From an uncultured Candidatus Melainabacteria bacterium (GTDB lineage: Bacteria > Cyanobacteriota > Vampirovibrionia > LMEP-6097): DNA of 17,999 nt. The notes under the pieces are model-generated. The model worked only from the letters and a program-made list of their open reading frames with translations, was not told where the DNA came from and made no database searches. Location of the stretch: contig CALBDR010000207.1 in assembly GCA_937927525.1 (NCBI GenBank), positions 1 to 17,999 on the forward strand, given 5' to 3'. A program made the translations under genes and the position numbers. The number at the start of each line of letters is the position of its first letter. The first letter of the stretch is position 1. Shown here one piece after another: positions 7,341 to 13,164 of the stretch.

Positions 7341-8207
7341 ATGGTCAGTCTTAGAAATTTTCTTAAGAAAAAATACCCAGATCTAAGTAGTAGTGAAATC
7401 AAACAGCACATAGATGCTGGAGCCTGTTTACTGAATGGAAAAATTGAAAGAATTGGTAGTAAAGAAATTGATCTAAAGAAAGATCGAATTATATTAAAAA
7501 AACTTAAAGACCTTCAGAAAAAAATCCAAATCCAAATCTCTCAAAAAAGAATTATTTTCAACGATGAACATATACTTGTCTATGATAAAGAAGCACATTA
7601 CCCTAGTACAGCTACCAGTAATAAAAAAGAAGCTCATCTACATGGTGAGTTAAAGAAACAACTCAAGATTGCCAATCTAGAAGCCGTTCATAGACTGGAT
7701 AAGCACACAAGTGGTTTAATAATTTTTGCAAAAACCAGTAAAGCAAAAGACACGCTTTTAAAGATGTTTAACGATAAAGAAATTCGAAAAGAATATATCG
7801 CACTAGCAGACGGGAAATTAGAATTAAAGAAAAACAAAACTAAAATTGAAAATGAATTAGTATTAATCGACTCCCGCTCTAACAGTCAAAAATGGGCTGT
7901 AAAAAGAAAAGATTCTAAATTAAAGGGTAAAACTGCTATCACAGAAGTTTTTATTGAAAAAACCAAAGAAGATTATACAGAAGTGAGACTTTTACCTAAA
8001 ACTGGAAGAACTCACCAGTTAAGAGTGCATATGAAGTATTTAGGACACCCTATTTTAGGAGATAGTATTTATGGTGAAAATTTCAAATATCAAAAAGCCT
8101 TTTCAAGGCACATGCTTCATGCCCTAAAACTTAAATTCAAGCATCCCATTACAAATGAATTATTAGAGATAGAAAGTCCTTATCCGCAAGATTTTAGATT
8201 GAAATAG
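7341..8207 (+). CDS. RluA-family RNA pseudouridine synthase
   Basis: This 288-residue enzyme isomerises uridine to pseudouridine in structured RNA, most likely 23S rRNA. An N-terminal S4-type RNA-binding region (about 1-55) precedes the catalytic domain. HRLDKHTSG contains the catalytic Asp at D120. The later motifs LLPKTGRTHQLRVHM and GHPILGDSIYG are the standard RluA motifs. S4 plus this core resembles RluC/RluD, but the target uridine cannot be told. The ATG at 7341 has only GGAA two bases before it. A second ATG at 7333 is out of frame, so the start is reasonable though poorly signposted. The last codons overlap a possible promoter for the next unit. Confidence 0.93.
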   Translation: MVSLRNFLKKKYPDLSSSEIKQHIDAGACLLNGKIERIGSKEIDLKKDRIILKKLKDLQKKIQIQISQKRIIFNDEHILVYDKEAHYPSTATSNKKEAHLHGELKKQLKIANLEAVHRLDKHTSGLIIFAKTSKAKDTLLKMFNDKEIRKEYIALADGKLELKKNKTKIENELVLIDSRSNSQKWAVKRKDSKLKGKTAITEVFIEKTKEDYTEVRLLPKTGRTHQLRVHMKYLGHPILGDSIYGENFKYQKAFSRHMLHALKLKFKHPITNELLEIESPYPQDFRLK

Positions 8208-8221
8208 AAAAAAATCATAAA
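8193..8221 (+). promoter_or_regulatory. Candidate promoter for the structured-leader transcript
   Basis: TTTAGA (8193-8198) and CATAAA (8216-8221) are spaced by 17 bp, each matching the sigma-70 consensus at four positions. Transcription would begin near 8228, a few bases before the C-run that forms the leader stem. The -35 would lie inside the rluA coding sequence. The position fits well, but the match is weak in A+T-rich DNA. Confidence 0.3.
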
Positions 8222-8234
8222 AAAGCTAAAGTTT

Positions 8235-8314
8235 CTCCCCCAAATGACCGAGAAATAAATTTGTAAGCATTAAGAACAATTTCGAACTTAAGCTTACTTA
8301 AATTGGGGGGACAA
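8235..8314 (+). promoter_or_regulatory. Structured 5' leader that buries the ribosome binding site
   Basis: The bases fold into one long interrupted hairpin, in order outside to inside. CCCCC (8237-8241) pairs with the G-run at 8305-8310, which is the Shine-Dalgarno of the gene at 8315. AATTT (8258-8262) pairs with AAATT (8300-8304). GTAAGC (8263-8268) pairs with GCTTAC (8292-8297). After a single bulged A at 8269, TTAAG (8270-8274) pairs with CTTAA (8287-8291), closing a 12-base loop. Closing the outer stem would occlude translation initiation, as in riboswitch expression platforms and RNA thermometers. A known riboswitch class is not recognisable. The pairing is directly visible; the regulatory role is inferred. 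Confidence 0.55.
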
Positions 8315-8800
8315 ATGAAAAGGTTGGTCATTACAGCAGGAATGCTGTTAGTAACATCTTTAAACTCAGTAAAATCCGATAAAATACATAAACCGATTAG
8401 GATCTCATTAAGTGCTCAGTCATATGATCCGAGAATATTCGGGACCTGGGAAGTAAAAACTGTAGTAGTTGACTCTAACTGTAGGTATGTATCAACCGGA
8501 GAGGAGAGTTTATCAAAACTGAATTTTAGTTTAATAGATGGGGAATTGACTCCGACATGGTTCGGACATAACTGGAATCTAGTTGATAACAAAATGTTTA
8601 AACTTGAGGAAAATGACCGCTTACTCTGGGTAAGGGACAATTCACTGGTAAAAGAAAGAAAGTTCTGGCTCGCTCACTCAGAAGATGTATTCAATATCGA
8701 ATCACCGAATTACATCACCGCTCAAAGTAAAATAGATCAATACTTAAACGGTAACTATGTAGGTAACTATAAAACTGTTTCGTATTTAAAAAAGTTTTAA
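8315..8800 (+). CDS. Small exported protein of unknown function
   Basis: This 161-residue protein starts at ATG 8315, four bases after a run of six G. It begins with a signal peptide (MKRLVITAGMLLVTSLNSVKS, cleavage near residue 21). The mature part looks beta-rich with alternating hydrophobics, opening FGTWEVKTVVVDSNC and including LTPTWFGHNWNLV. The FGTWEV start recalls lipocalin-like or META-like small beta barrels, but I cannot assign a family. A single Cys remains in the mature chain. It contains more CCG, CGG and GAC-type codons than its neighbours, a mild hint of separate origin. It is a single-gene unit bounded by a structured leader and, from its stop codon on, by a composite hairpin and two terminators. 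It could act in the envelope or periplasm. Confidence 0.7.
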   Translation: MKRLVITAGMLLVTSLNSVKSDKIHKPIRISLSAQSYDPRIFGTWEVKTVVVDSNCRYVSTGEESLSKLNFSLIDGELTPTWFGHNWNLVDNKMFKLEENDRLLWVRDNSLVKERKFWLAHSEDVFNIESPNYITAQSKIDQYLNGNYVGNYKTVSYLKKF

Positions 8801-8892
8801 GTAAAGGGGGAAATTCAGCTTAAACTATCTATCTTCTTCTATCCACCACATTCATCCTTCACGATAGTTGGTTTAAGCGATAACTTTACTTA
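8798..8892 (+). ncRNA. Composite RNA hairpin starting at the stop codon (3' element or sRNA candidate)
   Basis: Outer stem: TAAGTAAAG (8798-8806, including the stop codon) pairs perfectly with CTTTACTTA (8884-8892). After an asymmetric internal loop (GGGGAAATTCA against GATAA), GCTTAAA (8818-8824) pairs with TTTAAGC (8872-8878). CTATC (8825-8829) then pairs with GATAG (8863-8867), with TTGG bulged. The 33-base apical loop (8830-8862) has no G and is rich in C and T, including CTTCTTCT and ATCCTTC, so it could pair with purine-rich targets. An intrinsic terminator follows four bases later. This looks like a folded 3' UTR or a 3'-derived small RNA. No known RNA family is recognised. Confidence 0.5.
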
Positions 8893-8895
8893 TAA

Positions 8896-8922
8896 GGCTC
8901 ACAGGGTGTGAGCCAAGTTTTT
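8896..8922 (+). terminator. Intrinsic terminator after the exported-protein gene
   Basis: GGCTCACA (8896-8903) and TGTGAGCC (8907-8914) form a perfect 8-bp stem with loop GGG, followed by AAG and five T (8918-8922). It would end rightward transcription from the gene at 8315. Confidence 0.75.
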
Positions 8923-8940
8923 CGAACATGGTAGTCCTTT

Positions 8941-8964
8941 AGCGCCGCTCTGCGGCGCTTTTTT
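8941..8964 (+). terminator. Strong intrinsic terminator overlapping the ubiE/menG stop
   Basis: AGCGCCGC (8941-8948) and GCGGCGCT (8952-8959) form a perfect G+C-rich 8-bp stem with loop TCT, followed by six T (8959-8964). The T-tract is on the plus strand, so it stops rightward transcription and protects the convergent ubiE/menG gene, whose stop codon overlaps the T-tract. It is the second terminator in tandem within 70 bp. Confidence 0.85.
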
Positions 8965-9691
8965 ACTTCTGTGCCACGACTATAGCCGTAGTTCCAAACA
9001 TAATATTTTTATAATAACTTCTAGAAAAACCTTTATCCCAAAACATTTGAGAAAGATCTTTTTGTTTAGGCCATGTTTCTAAAGAATCTATAAGGTATTT
9101 ATAAGCCGCTTGATCCCCCGCAAGAATTTGACCTAAAAATGGCATTAACTTTAGGAAGACACCTCTATAAAAAGAATCCACAAAACCAGATTCAGGATGT
9201 CCTAAATCAAGAGAAGCTATAAAACCTTCAGGTTTAAGAACACGATGAATTTCACTTAATGCTAAATCTAAATCTTTTACATTTCTTAAACCAAAACCTA
9301 CAGTAATTGCATCAAAATTATTATCCTGAAAAGGAAGCTGAAGAGCATCTGCTTCCATAAAAGTAATTTTATCTGCATTCGAAGCTTTGGATTTTATCTG
9401 TCTTCTTTCTGCTCTTTCAAGCATAGGCAAACAAGAGTCAATAGCCATTACTTTAGCTACTTGAGGTTTTTCAGCCCACATAAAAGCCATGTCACCAGTA
9501 CCAGTACATAAATCTAAAATTTTTGCTTTCTTTAAATAAGGCATATTTACAGAAGCTTTATTGATAGCTTCACGCTTCCATAGCTTATGCATATTTAAAG
9601 TCATTACTGCATTTAGGAAATCATAACTCTTTGCAATTCTTGCAAACATCGAGTTTATATAGGTTGATTTGTCTTGCTCTAAGGTAACCAC
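8963..9691 (-). CDS. ubiE/menG: UbiE/MenG quinone biosynthesis C-methyltransferase
   Basis: This 242-residue SAM-dependent methyltransferase methylates the ring of demethylmenaquinone and/or the ubiquinone precursor. Family features are the N-terminal MFARIAKSYDFLN and HKLWKR, SAM motif DLCTGTGD (60-67), the family signature GFGLRNV (132-138) and AAYKYLIDS near the C-terminus. Whether it is MenG only or dual-function UbiE cannot be told. The start is a GTG at 9691 with no close ribosome binding site, so translation may depend on coupling to the gene 15 bases upstream. It appears to be the last gene of the leftward operon of exported proteins. With the polyprenyl synthase and ResB/CcsA it points to quinone-linked respiration. 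Confidence 0.93.
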   Translation of the reverse strand: MVTLEQDKSTYINSMFARIAKSYDFLNAVMTLNMHKLWKREAINKASVNMPYLKKAKILDLCTGTGDMAFMWAEKPQVAKVMAIDSCLPMLERAERRQIKSKASNADKITFMEADALQLPFQDNNFDAITVGFGLRNVKDLDLALSEIHRVLKPEGFIASLDLGHPESGFVDSFYRGVFLKLMPFLGQILAGDQAAYKYLIDSLETWPKQKDLSQMFWDKGFSRSYYKNIMFGTTAIVVAQK

Positions 9692-9706
9692 TATATATAT
9701 ATTACC

Positions 9707-10123
9707 CTATTCAGCCCTACCTATAATTTTAGCTTTTACACTTAATTCTTCATCATTTACTGTTTGAAAGCTATTCCAAGTATTTTCAGAATCTAAGTTT
9801 TGTATATTTTTTTTATGAACTTCGGGTTTAGGTCGTATAGATTCATTCTTTAAGTTAGTTTTAAAAATCATTTTACTAGAACTTCGAAGTTTTTCAGATG
9901 ATTTTAAGTCCTCTTCAATTTCTGATAAAGAATTTAAATTAGCTTTTCTTGGCTGATAAATTCTTGATTGTTGAGATAAGCTCAAATTATCAAAAATATA
10001 ATTTCTATCAAGTAGTGATTGCTTTTGCTTAACACCGATAATAGAAGTATTACCTGACCTATAAGCAATTGCCGGACTAAAGACTATCAAATAAAACCAT
10101 AAAAAAATACTAAAATAGCGCAT
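9707..10123 (-). CDS. Exported protein of unknown function (cluster gene 4)
   Basis: This 138-residue protein has a clear signal peptide (hydrophobic FSIFLWFYLIVFSPAIA, cleavage near residue 20). The mature chain is polar, Ser/Asn/Lys-rich and low in aromatic residues, suggesting an extended or disordered envelope protein rather than an enzyme. GAGGAG lies eight bases before its ATG, inside the 3' end of the preceding gene, and the two frames overlap by 14 bp, implying translational coupling. The 15-bp gap to ubiE/menG suggests cotranscription. I do not recognise it. Confidence 0.7.
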   Translation of the reverse strand: MRYFSIFLWFYLIVFSPAIAYRSGNTSIIGVKQKQSLLDRNYIFDNLSLSQQSRIYQPRKANLNSLSEIEEDLKSSEKLRSSSKMIFKTNLKNESIRPKPEVHKKNIQNLDSENTWNSFQTVNDEELSVKAKIIGRAE

Positions 10124-10598
10124 TAATAGAACTCCTCATTAAATTCTGAATAATTGGACTTACTGTTGAAAACACTCTGCGGTCTTCTTCTAAGCTTCTT
10201 TGGTAAACACGATTTTCACGCATTTCTTGTATTCTTAAATTTTGAGAATTTTGAGTTGAGTAATTATTAGATCGAGGTGCATGTTTACTTGACTGCTCTC
10301 TTAGCTCATTTAAATAAGTAATTTCTTTTGCAAAGATTTCATTTTCAATCTTCAGAATCCTATCCCTGATGGGAATATCCTTGGTTTCAAATACACCAAA
10401 CAATGCAATCTCAAGCCTCTGAATCCTTTTCAAAACAGAATCACGCTGAAAATTTTGTCCATGATAAAGCTTTGCTTCTAACTTGTTTAATAAAGTTAAA
10501 TTTCTTGTATGCTTTGCTTTAACAGGATTTAGAACTAAAGCAAAAAGCAGAATATAATGAAAAATTTTAATCAAGGTAAATATTTTCTGTAATGGCAT
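10110..10598 (-). CDS. Exported protein with tandem Leu-Glu / Phe-Gly repeats (cluster gene 3)
   Basis: This 162-residue protein opens with a signal peptide or membrane anchor (IFHYILLFALVLNPVKA, ending near residue 28). Residues about 35-90 hold three helical repeats of roughly 22-24 residues following a pattern L..LE..LY or FG ... R: LLNKLEAKLYHG, IQRLEIALFG and ILKIENEIFA. I recall similar LExxxFG repeats in exported proteins of cyanobacteria and relatives, from memory only. The rest is charged and probably coiled or flexible. AAGGAG lies nine bases before the ATG. Its 5' end overlaps the upstream gene by 32 bp and its 3' end overlaps the next gene by 14 bp. Confidence 0.7.
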   Translation of the reverse strand: MPLQKIFTLIKIFHYILLFALVLNPVKAKHTRNLTLLNKLEAKLYHGQNFQRDSVLKRIQRLEIALFGVFETKDIPIRDRILKIENEIFAKEITYLNELREQSSKHAPRSNNYSTQNSQNLRIQEMRENRVYQRSLEEDRRVFSTVSPIIQNLMRSSINALF

Positions 10599-11268
10599 AA
10601 GGCTCAGCTCCTTTTTTATGAATATCTTTTACTAATTCAAATGGTATTTTGTAAATAAAATTTTCTGTTCCGATAATAAGCTCACCTGCAGGGCTTTGCT
10701 TTTGCTCACTAATTTTCAATATAATTGATTGATAAAATTTTTCATGATCAAGGTCATAAATCCTCTCCACATCAATCAAATCTGGATTTGAGTTTAAAAT
10801 ATAATCCCAAAAATAGGAGGAAGTTTTTACTGAAATTATTGAATTTGCTTTAAAGAATTTCACGCCTAAACACTTTAGAGAACTGATTTCCACAAAAGAT
10901 AAATCTTCACTCTGCTCAGTTTTAGTTAATGAAAGTTTCAAAATATATGAATTATTTTCAGTATTAACTAAAATCTCTAATTCTTCACCAGTAGCTTTAG
11001 CAAATATTGCAAGAATACTTTTATCTGAATAGTTTCCAGGCTTACTAATAATAAAGGTTTCTACCAAATCTGGCTTTGAAATAAAAATATTAGGATGGAT
11101 AACTTCTCTAAACTCGATTAATAACACACGAGCATAAGCGAGCTTAAGTTTCAACTCCTGGTTTCTATGAACTGCAGCATTTAACCTTAAAGTTGAGCTG
11201 AAAAACAAAATCACCAAAACAATTAAAGAGAAAATACTTTGTAATATTTTTCTAAATTTACGCGTCAT
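10567..11268 (-). CDS. Membrane-anchored or exported beta-rich protein (cluster gene 2)
   Basis: This 233-residue protein has a basic start (MTRKFRK) and a hydrophobic segment (about residues 10-31) acting as signal peptide or anchor, then a region dominated by short alternating beta strands. The stretch around VETFIISKPGNYSDKSILAIFAKATGEELEILV resembles in pattern the N-terminal domain of pilus/secretin proteins such as CpaC, which have a similar strand-loop-strand layout. That is only a pattern likeness and not a family call. No Shine-Dalgarno precedes the ATG, which overlaps the 3' end of the upstream gene by 11 bp (ATGACGCGTAA), so translation is probably coupled. Confidence 0.7.
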   Translation of the reverse strand: MTRKFRKILQSIFSLIVLVILFFSSTLRLNAAVHRNQELKLKLAYARVLLIEFREVIHPNIFISKPDLVETFIISKPGNYSDKSILAIFAKATGEELEILVNTENNSYILKLSLTKTEQSEDLSFVEISSLKCLGVKFFKANSIISVKTSSYFWDYILNSNPDLIDVERIYDLDHEKFYQSIILKISEQKQSPAGELIIGTENFIYKIPFELVKDIHKKGAEPYAITENIYLD

Positions 11269-11887
11269 GATATTGAGGATATTTAGAGTAATGGTAATTT
11301 ATAAAATTAACTGCTGCACTGCCATAGTTATCAATTAAAGAGTTTTTCAAATCAAGGAATTTTTGATAATGGGGGAATTTCTGTTGCTGAGTTTTACTAG
11401 AATCTCTAGAGTAAAAACTTAAGTAAAGCTCTAAATCGTACTCAAGCTCCTTCCTAGCCTCATTCAATAAAACTTTAGCTCGATTAAAATTAAGACCACT
11501 AGGATTATTAAAGACTTTTTTTAAAGATCTTAAGAAAAAAGGCTTTTCAAGATAATTAAATGCAGCTAGTAATTTAGTATCTTTCCTCAACTTCTGTTGA
11601 AAGAGAAAATTTAAAACCTTAGTTCGAGTGAAATCATTATCTAGGCTATTAGCATTTTGAGATACATGACTTCTTAATGGAATGTCCCACAAAAGTGCTG
11701 AGCTACTTATCTTTCTAAAGCCAGGTCTTCTAGAATTAAGAATCTTTTTATTTTCAATATGACGCTTTTTTGTTTTAACAATACTTGGCTCAGACAACAC
11801 AGCGATACTCCTACTAGGTAAAGCTTTTACTGGAATGTGGAGATTTAAAAAAAAGCTAATAATTACCAAAAATAATTGCAAGAACAT
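11258..11887 (-). CDS. Exported protein of unknown function (cluster gene 1)
   Basis: This 209-residue first gene of the leftward cluster begins with a signal peptide (MFLQLFLVIISFFLNLHIPVKA, cleavage near residue 22). A basic, Ser-rich region follows to about residue 65, then a mostly helical part rich in Leu, Lys and Phe (about 85-209). There is no recognisable domain. Only a weak AGAG lies before its ATG. The promoter should lie in the 76 bp shared with the divergent tRNA-Ser gene. The four-gene overlap chain suggests the products act together at the cell envelope; that is inference. Confidence 0.7.
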   Translation of the reverse strand: MFLQLFLVIISFFLNLHIPVKALPSRSIAVLSEPSIVKTKKRHIENKKILNSRRPGFRKISSSALLWDIPLRSHVSQNANSLDNDFTRTKVLNFLFQQKLRKDTKLLAAFNYLEKPFFLRSLKKVFNNPSGLNFNRAKVLLNEARKELEYDLELYLSFYSRDSSKTQQQKFPHYQKFLDLKNSLIDNYGSAAVNFINYHYSKYPQYHDA

Positions 11888-11950
11888 ATAAATACTCTAA
11901 TGAATTACTAGGAAATATTTAAAGGGGTCATTTTTCCGCAAACAATTTTG

Positions 11951-11956
11951 TATAAT
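11951..11956 (+). promoter_or_regulatory. -10 element of the tRNA-Ser (and resB-ccsA) promoter
   Basis: A perfect TATAAT at 11951-11956 ends eight bases before the tRNA 5' end at 11964, so transcription would start at about the first base of the tRNA. No good -35 is seen at 16-18 bp. This is the only obvious promoter for resB and ccsA. Confidence 0.6.
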
Positions 11957-11963
11957 TATCTGT

Positions 11964-12051
11964 GGACAGATGCCGGAGTGGTTTATCGGAGCGGTCTTGA
12001 AAACCGTCGTAGTTCACGCTACCGAGGGTTCGAATCCCTCTCTGTCCGCCA
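11964..12051 (+). tRNA. tRNA-Ser (anticodon UGA)
   Basis: This 88-base gene has all the arms. The acceptor GGACAGA (11964-11970) pairs with TCTGTCC (12041-12047). The anticodon stem has loop CTTGAAA with anticodon TGA at 11998-12000. A class II variable arm (GTAG / CTAC) is present, and the T arm is GAGGG-TTCGAAT-CCCTC. Discriminator G (12048) and an encoded CCA (12049-12051) follow. It would decode UCA and other UCN serine codons. The resB start codon lies only six bases downstream. Confidence 0.97.
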
Positions 12052-12057
12052 TCTTTT

Positions 12058-13164
12058 ATGGGGACTGAAAAAAATTTTAGTCACAGTTTAGAAGCCCTAA
12101 TTAAGGCCTTAACTTCATTCAAATTAACACTTTTTGTTTTAGCCTCACTCACTTTACTTACTTTTTTTGGGACTATTTACCAAGCTGAGCATGGTCTTTA
12201 CATGGCTCAGAAAGTGTTCTTCGACTCATTAATCGTTAAAGATGGATTTTTAATATTGCCAGGAGTGAGATTAATAATGTGGCTTGCTTTCTTAAATTTA
12301 AGCGCTTTTATGATTTTTAAATTCAAATACTCTTGGAAGAAATTTGGTTTAATTATCAGCCATCTAGGTTTAATCCTTTTGCTAATAGGTGGCTTCTATA
12401 ATCTTCACTATAGTAAAGAATCGCTAATGACTCTTAGAGAAGGGGAGCAAAGCTCATCGAGCCAAGACTATTATAAATGGGAAATTAAGGTGCTAGGTAA
12501 AGATCTAGTAGATGCTGTTCCTATAGACATAAGCTCTGCTAAATTAAAACCTGAGTCTCAAGAAAAATTATCTAAAGTAATACCAGAACTTAAAATCACA
12601 CAGTTTATGAGAAATGGTAGAGTTTTTGAAACTCCTTTCGCTGGAACTATAGCGAAAAGCTTACCTCTAGCTAAAGAATACGAACAAAACCAAGTAGCTT
12701 TAGTCTTTGAGAATAAATCTGGCGAAAACTTTTACCTAGATGCTTTTGAGCATAGATACTTTAATTATTCTGACTCAACAGAACAGAATTACAAACTGAT
12801 TTTAAAAAGAACAAGCTACGAAATACCACTTATCATCGGGCTTGAAAATGTGGAACGAAAATTACACCCTAATACCCAAATCGCAAAATCCTATGCTAGT
12901 ACAGTTAGCGTTAAAACCTCCCCGACTGACATAGCTAGGAAGGCAGAGATATCAATGAACAAACCTTTTCGTTATAAGGACTACACCTTCTTTCAATCAG
13001 GCTACGGTATAGATGAAGATGGACAGGAATTCAGCTCACTTGCTGTAGTGAAGAACGCAGGGCGCCTACTACCATATATCGCAAGTCTGTTAACAAGCTT
13101 GGGGCTGCTATTACACTCCTTAATTCATCTAATAGAATTTATTAAAAGGAAGTCTCAAGCTTGA
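12058..13164 (+). CDS. resB: Cytochrome c biogenesis protein ResB (Ccs1)
   Basis: ResB is one half of the system II haem-delivery and cytochrome c synthase complex in the membrane. The 368-residue protein has about four membrane spans (near 20-40, 70-90, 97-117 and 340-360) and a large extracytoplasmic domain between the third and fourth. The C-terminal signature NKPFRYKDYTFFQSGYG precedes the last span, as in other ResB proteins. The start at 12058 is forced: the next in-frame Met is inside the first loop and the tRNA lies immediately upstream. There is therefore no room for a ribosome binding site, and only six leader bases follow the tRNA CCA. It overlaps ccsA by four bases. Confidence 0.9.
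   Translation: MGTEKNFSHSLEALIKALTSFKLTLFVLASLTLLTFFGTIYQAEHGLYMAQKVFFDSLIVKDGFLILPGVRLIMWLAFLNLSAFMIFKFKYSWKKFGLIISHLGLILLLIGGFYNLHYSKESLMTLREGEQSSSSQDYYKWEIKVLGKDLVDAVPIDISSAKLKPESQEKLSKVIPELKITQFMRNGRVFETPFAGTIAKSLPLAKEYEQNQVALVFENKSGENFYLDAFEHRYFNYSDSTEQNYKLILKRTSYEIPLIIGLENVERKLHPNTQIAKSYASTVSVKTSPTDIARKAEISMNKPFRYKDYTFFQSGYGIDEDGQEFSSLAVVKNAGRLLPYIASLLTSLGLLLHSLIHLIEFIKRKSQA

Noticed and set aside
7153..7386. 77-residue plus-strand frame across the gdhA start
   Set aside because: It is antisense to gdhA and overlaps the rluA start in another frame, with no ribosome binding site or domain.
8303..8800. TTG start at 8303 for the small exported protein
   Set aside because: It lies inside the G-run that serves as the ribosome binding site; ATG at 8315 gives a normal signal peptide with correct spacing.
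9707..11887. Type IV minor pilin cluster
   Set aside because: All four proteins have ordinary signal peptides; none shows the prepilin cleavage motif (G followed by FTLIE-like sequence).
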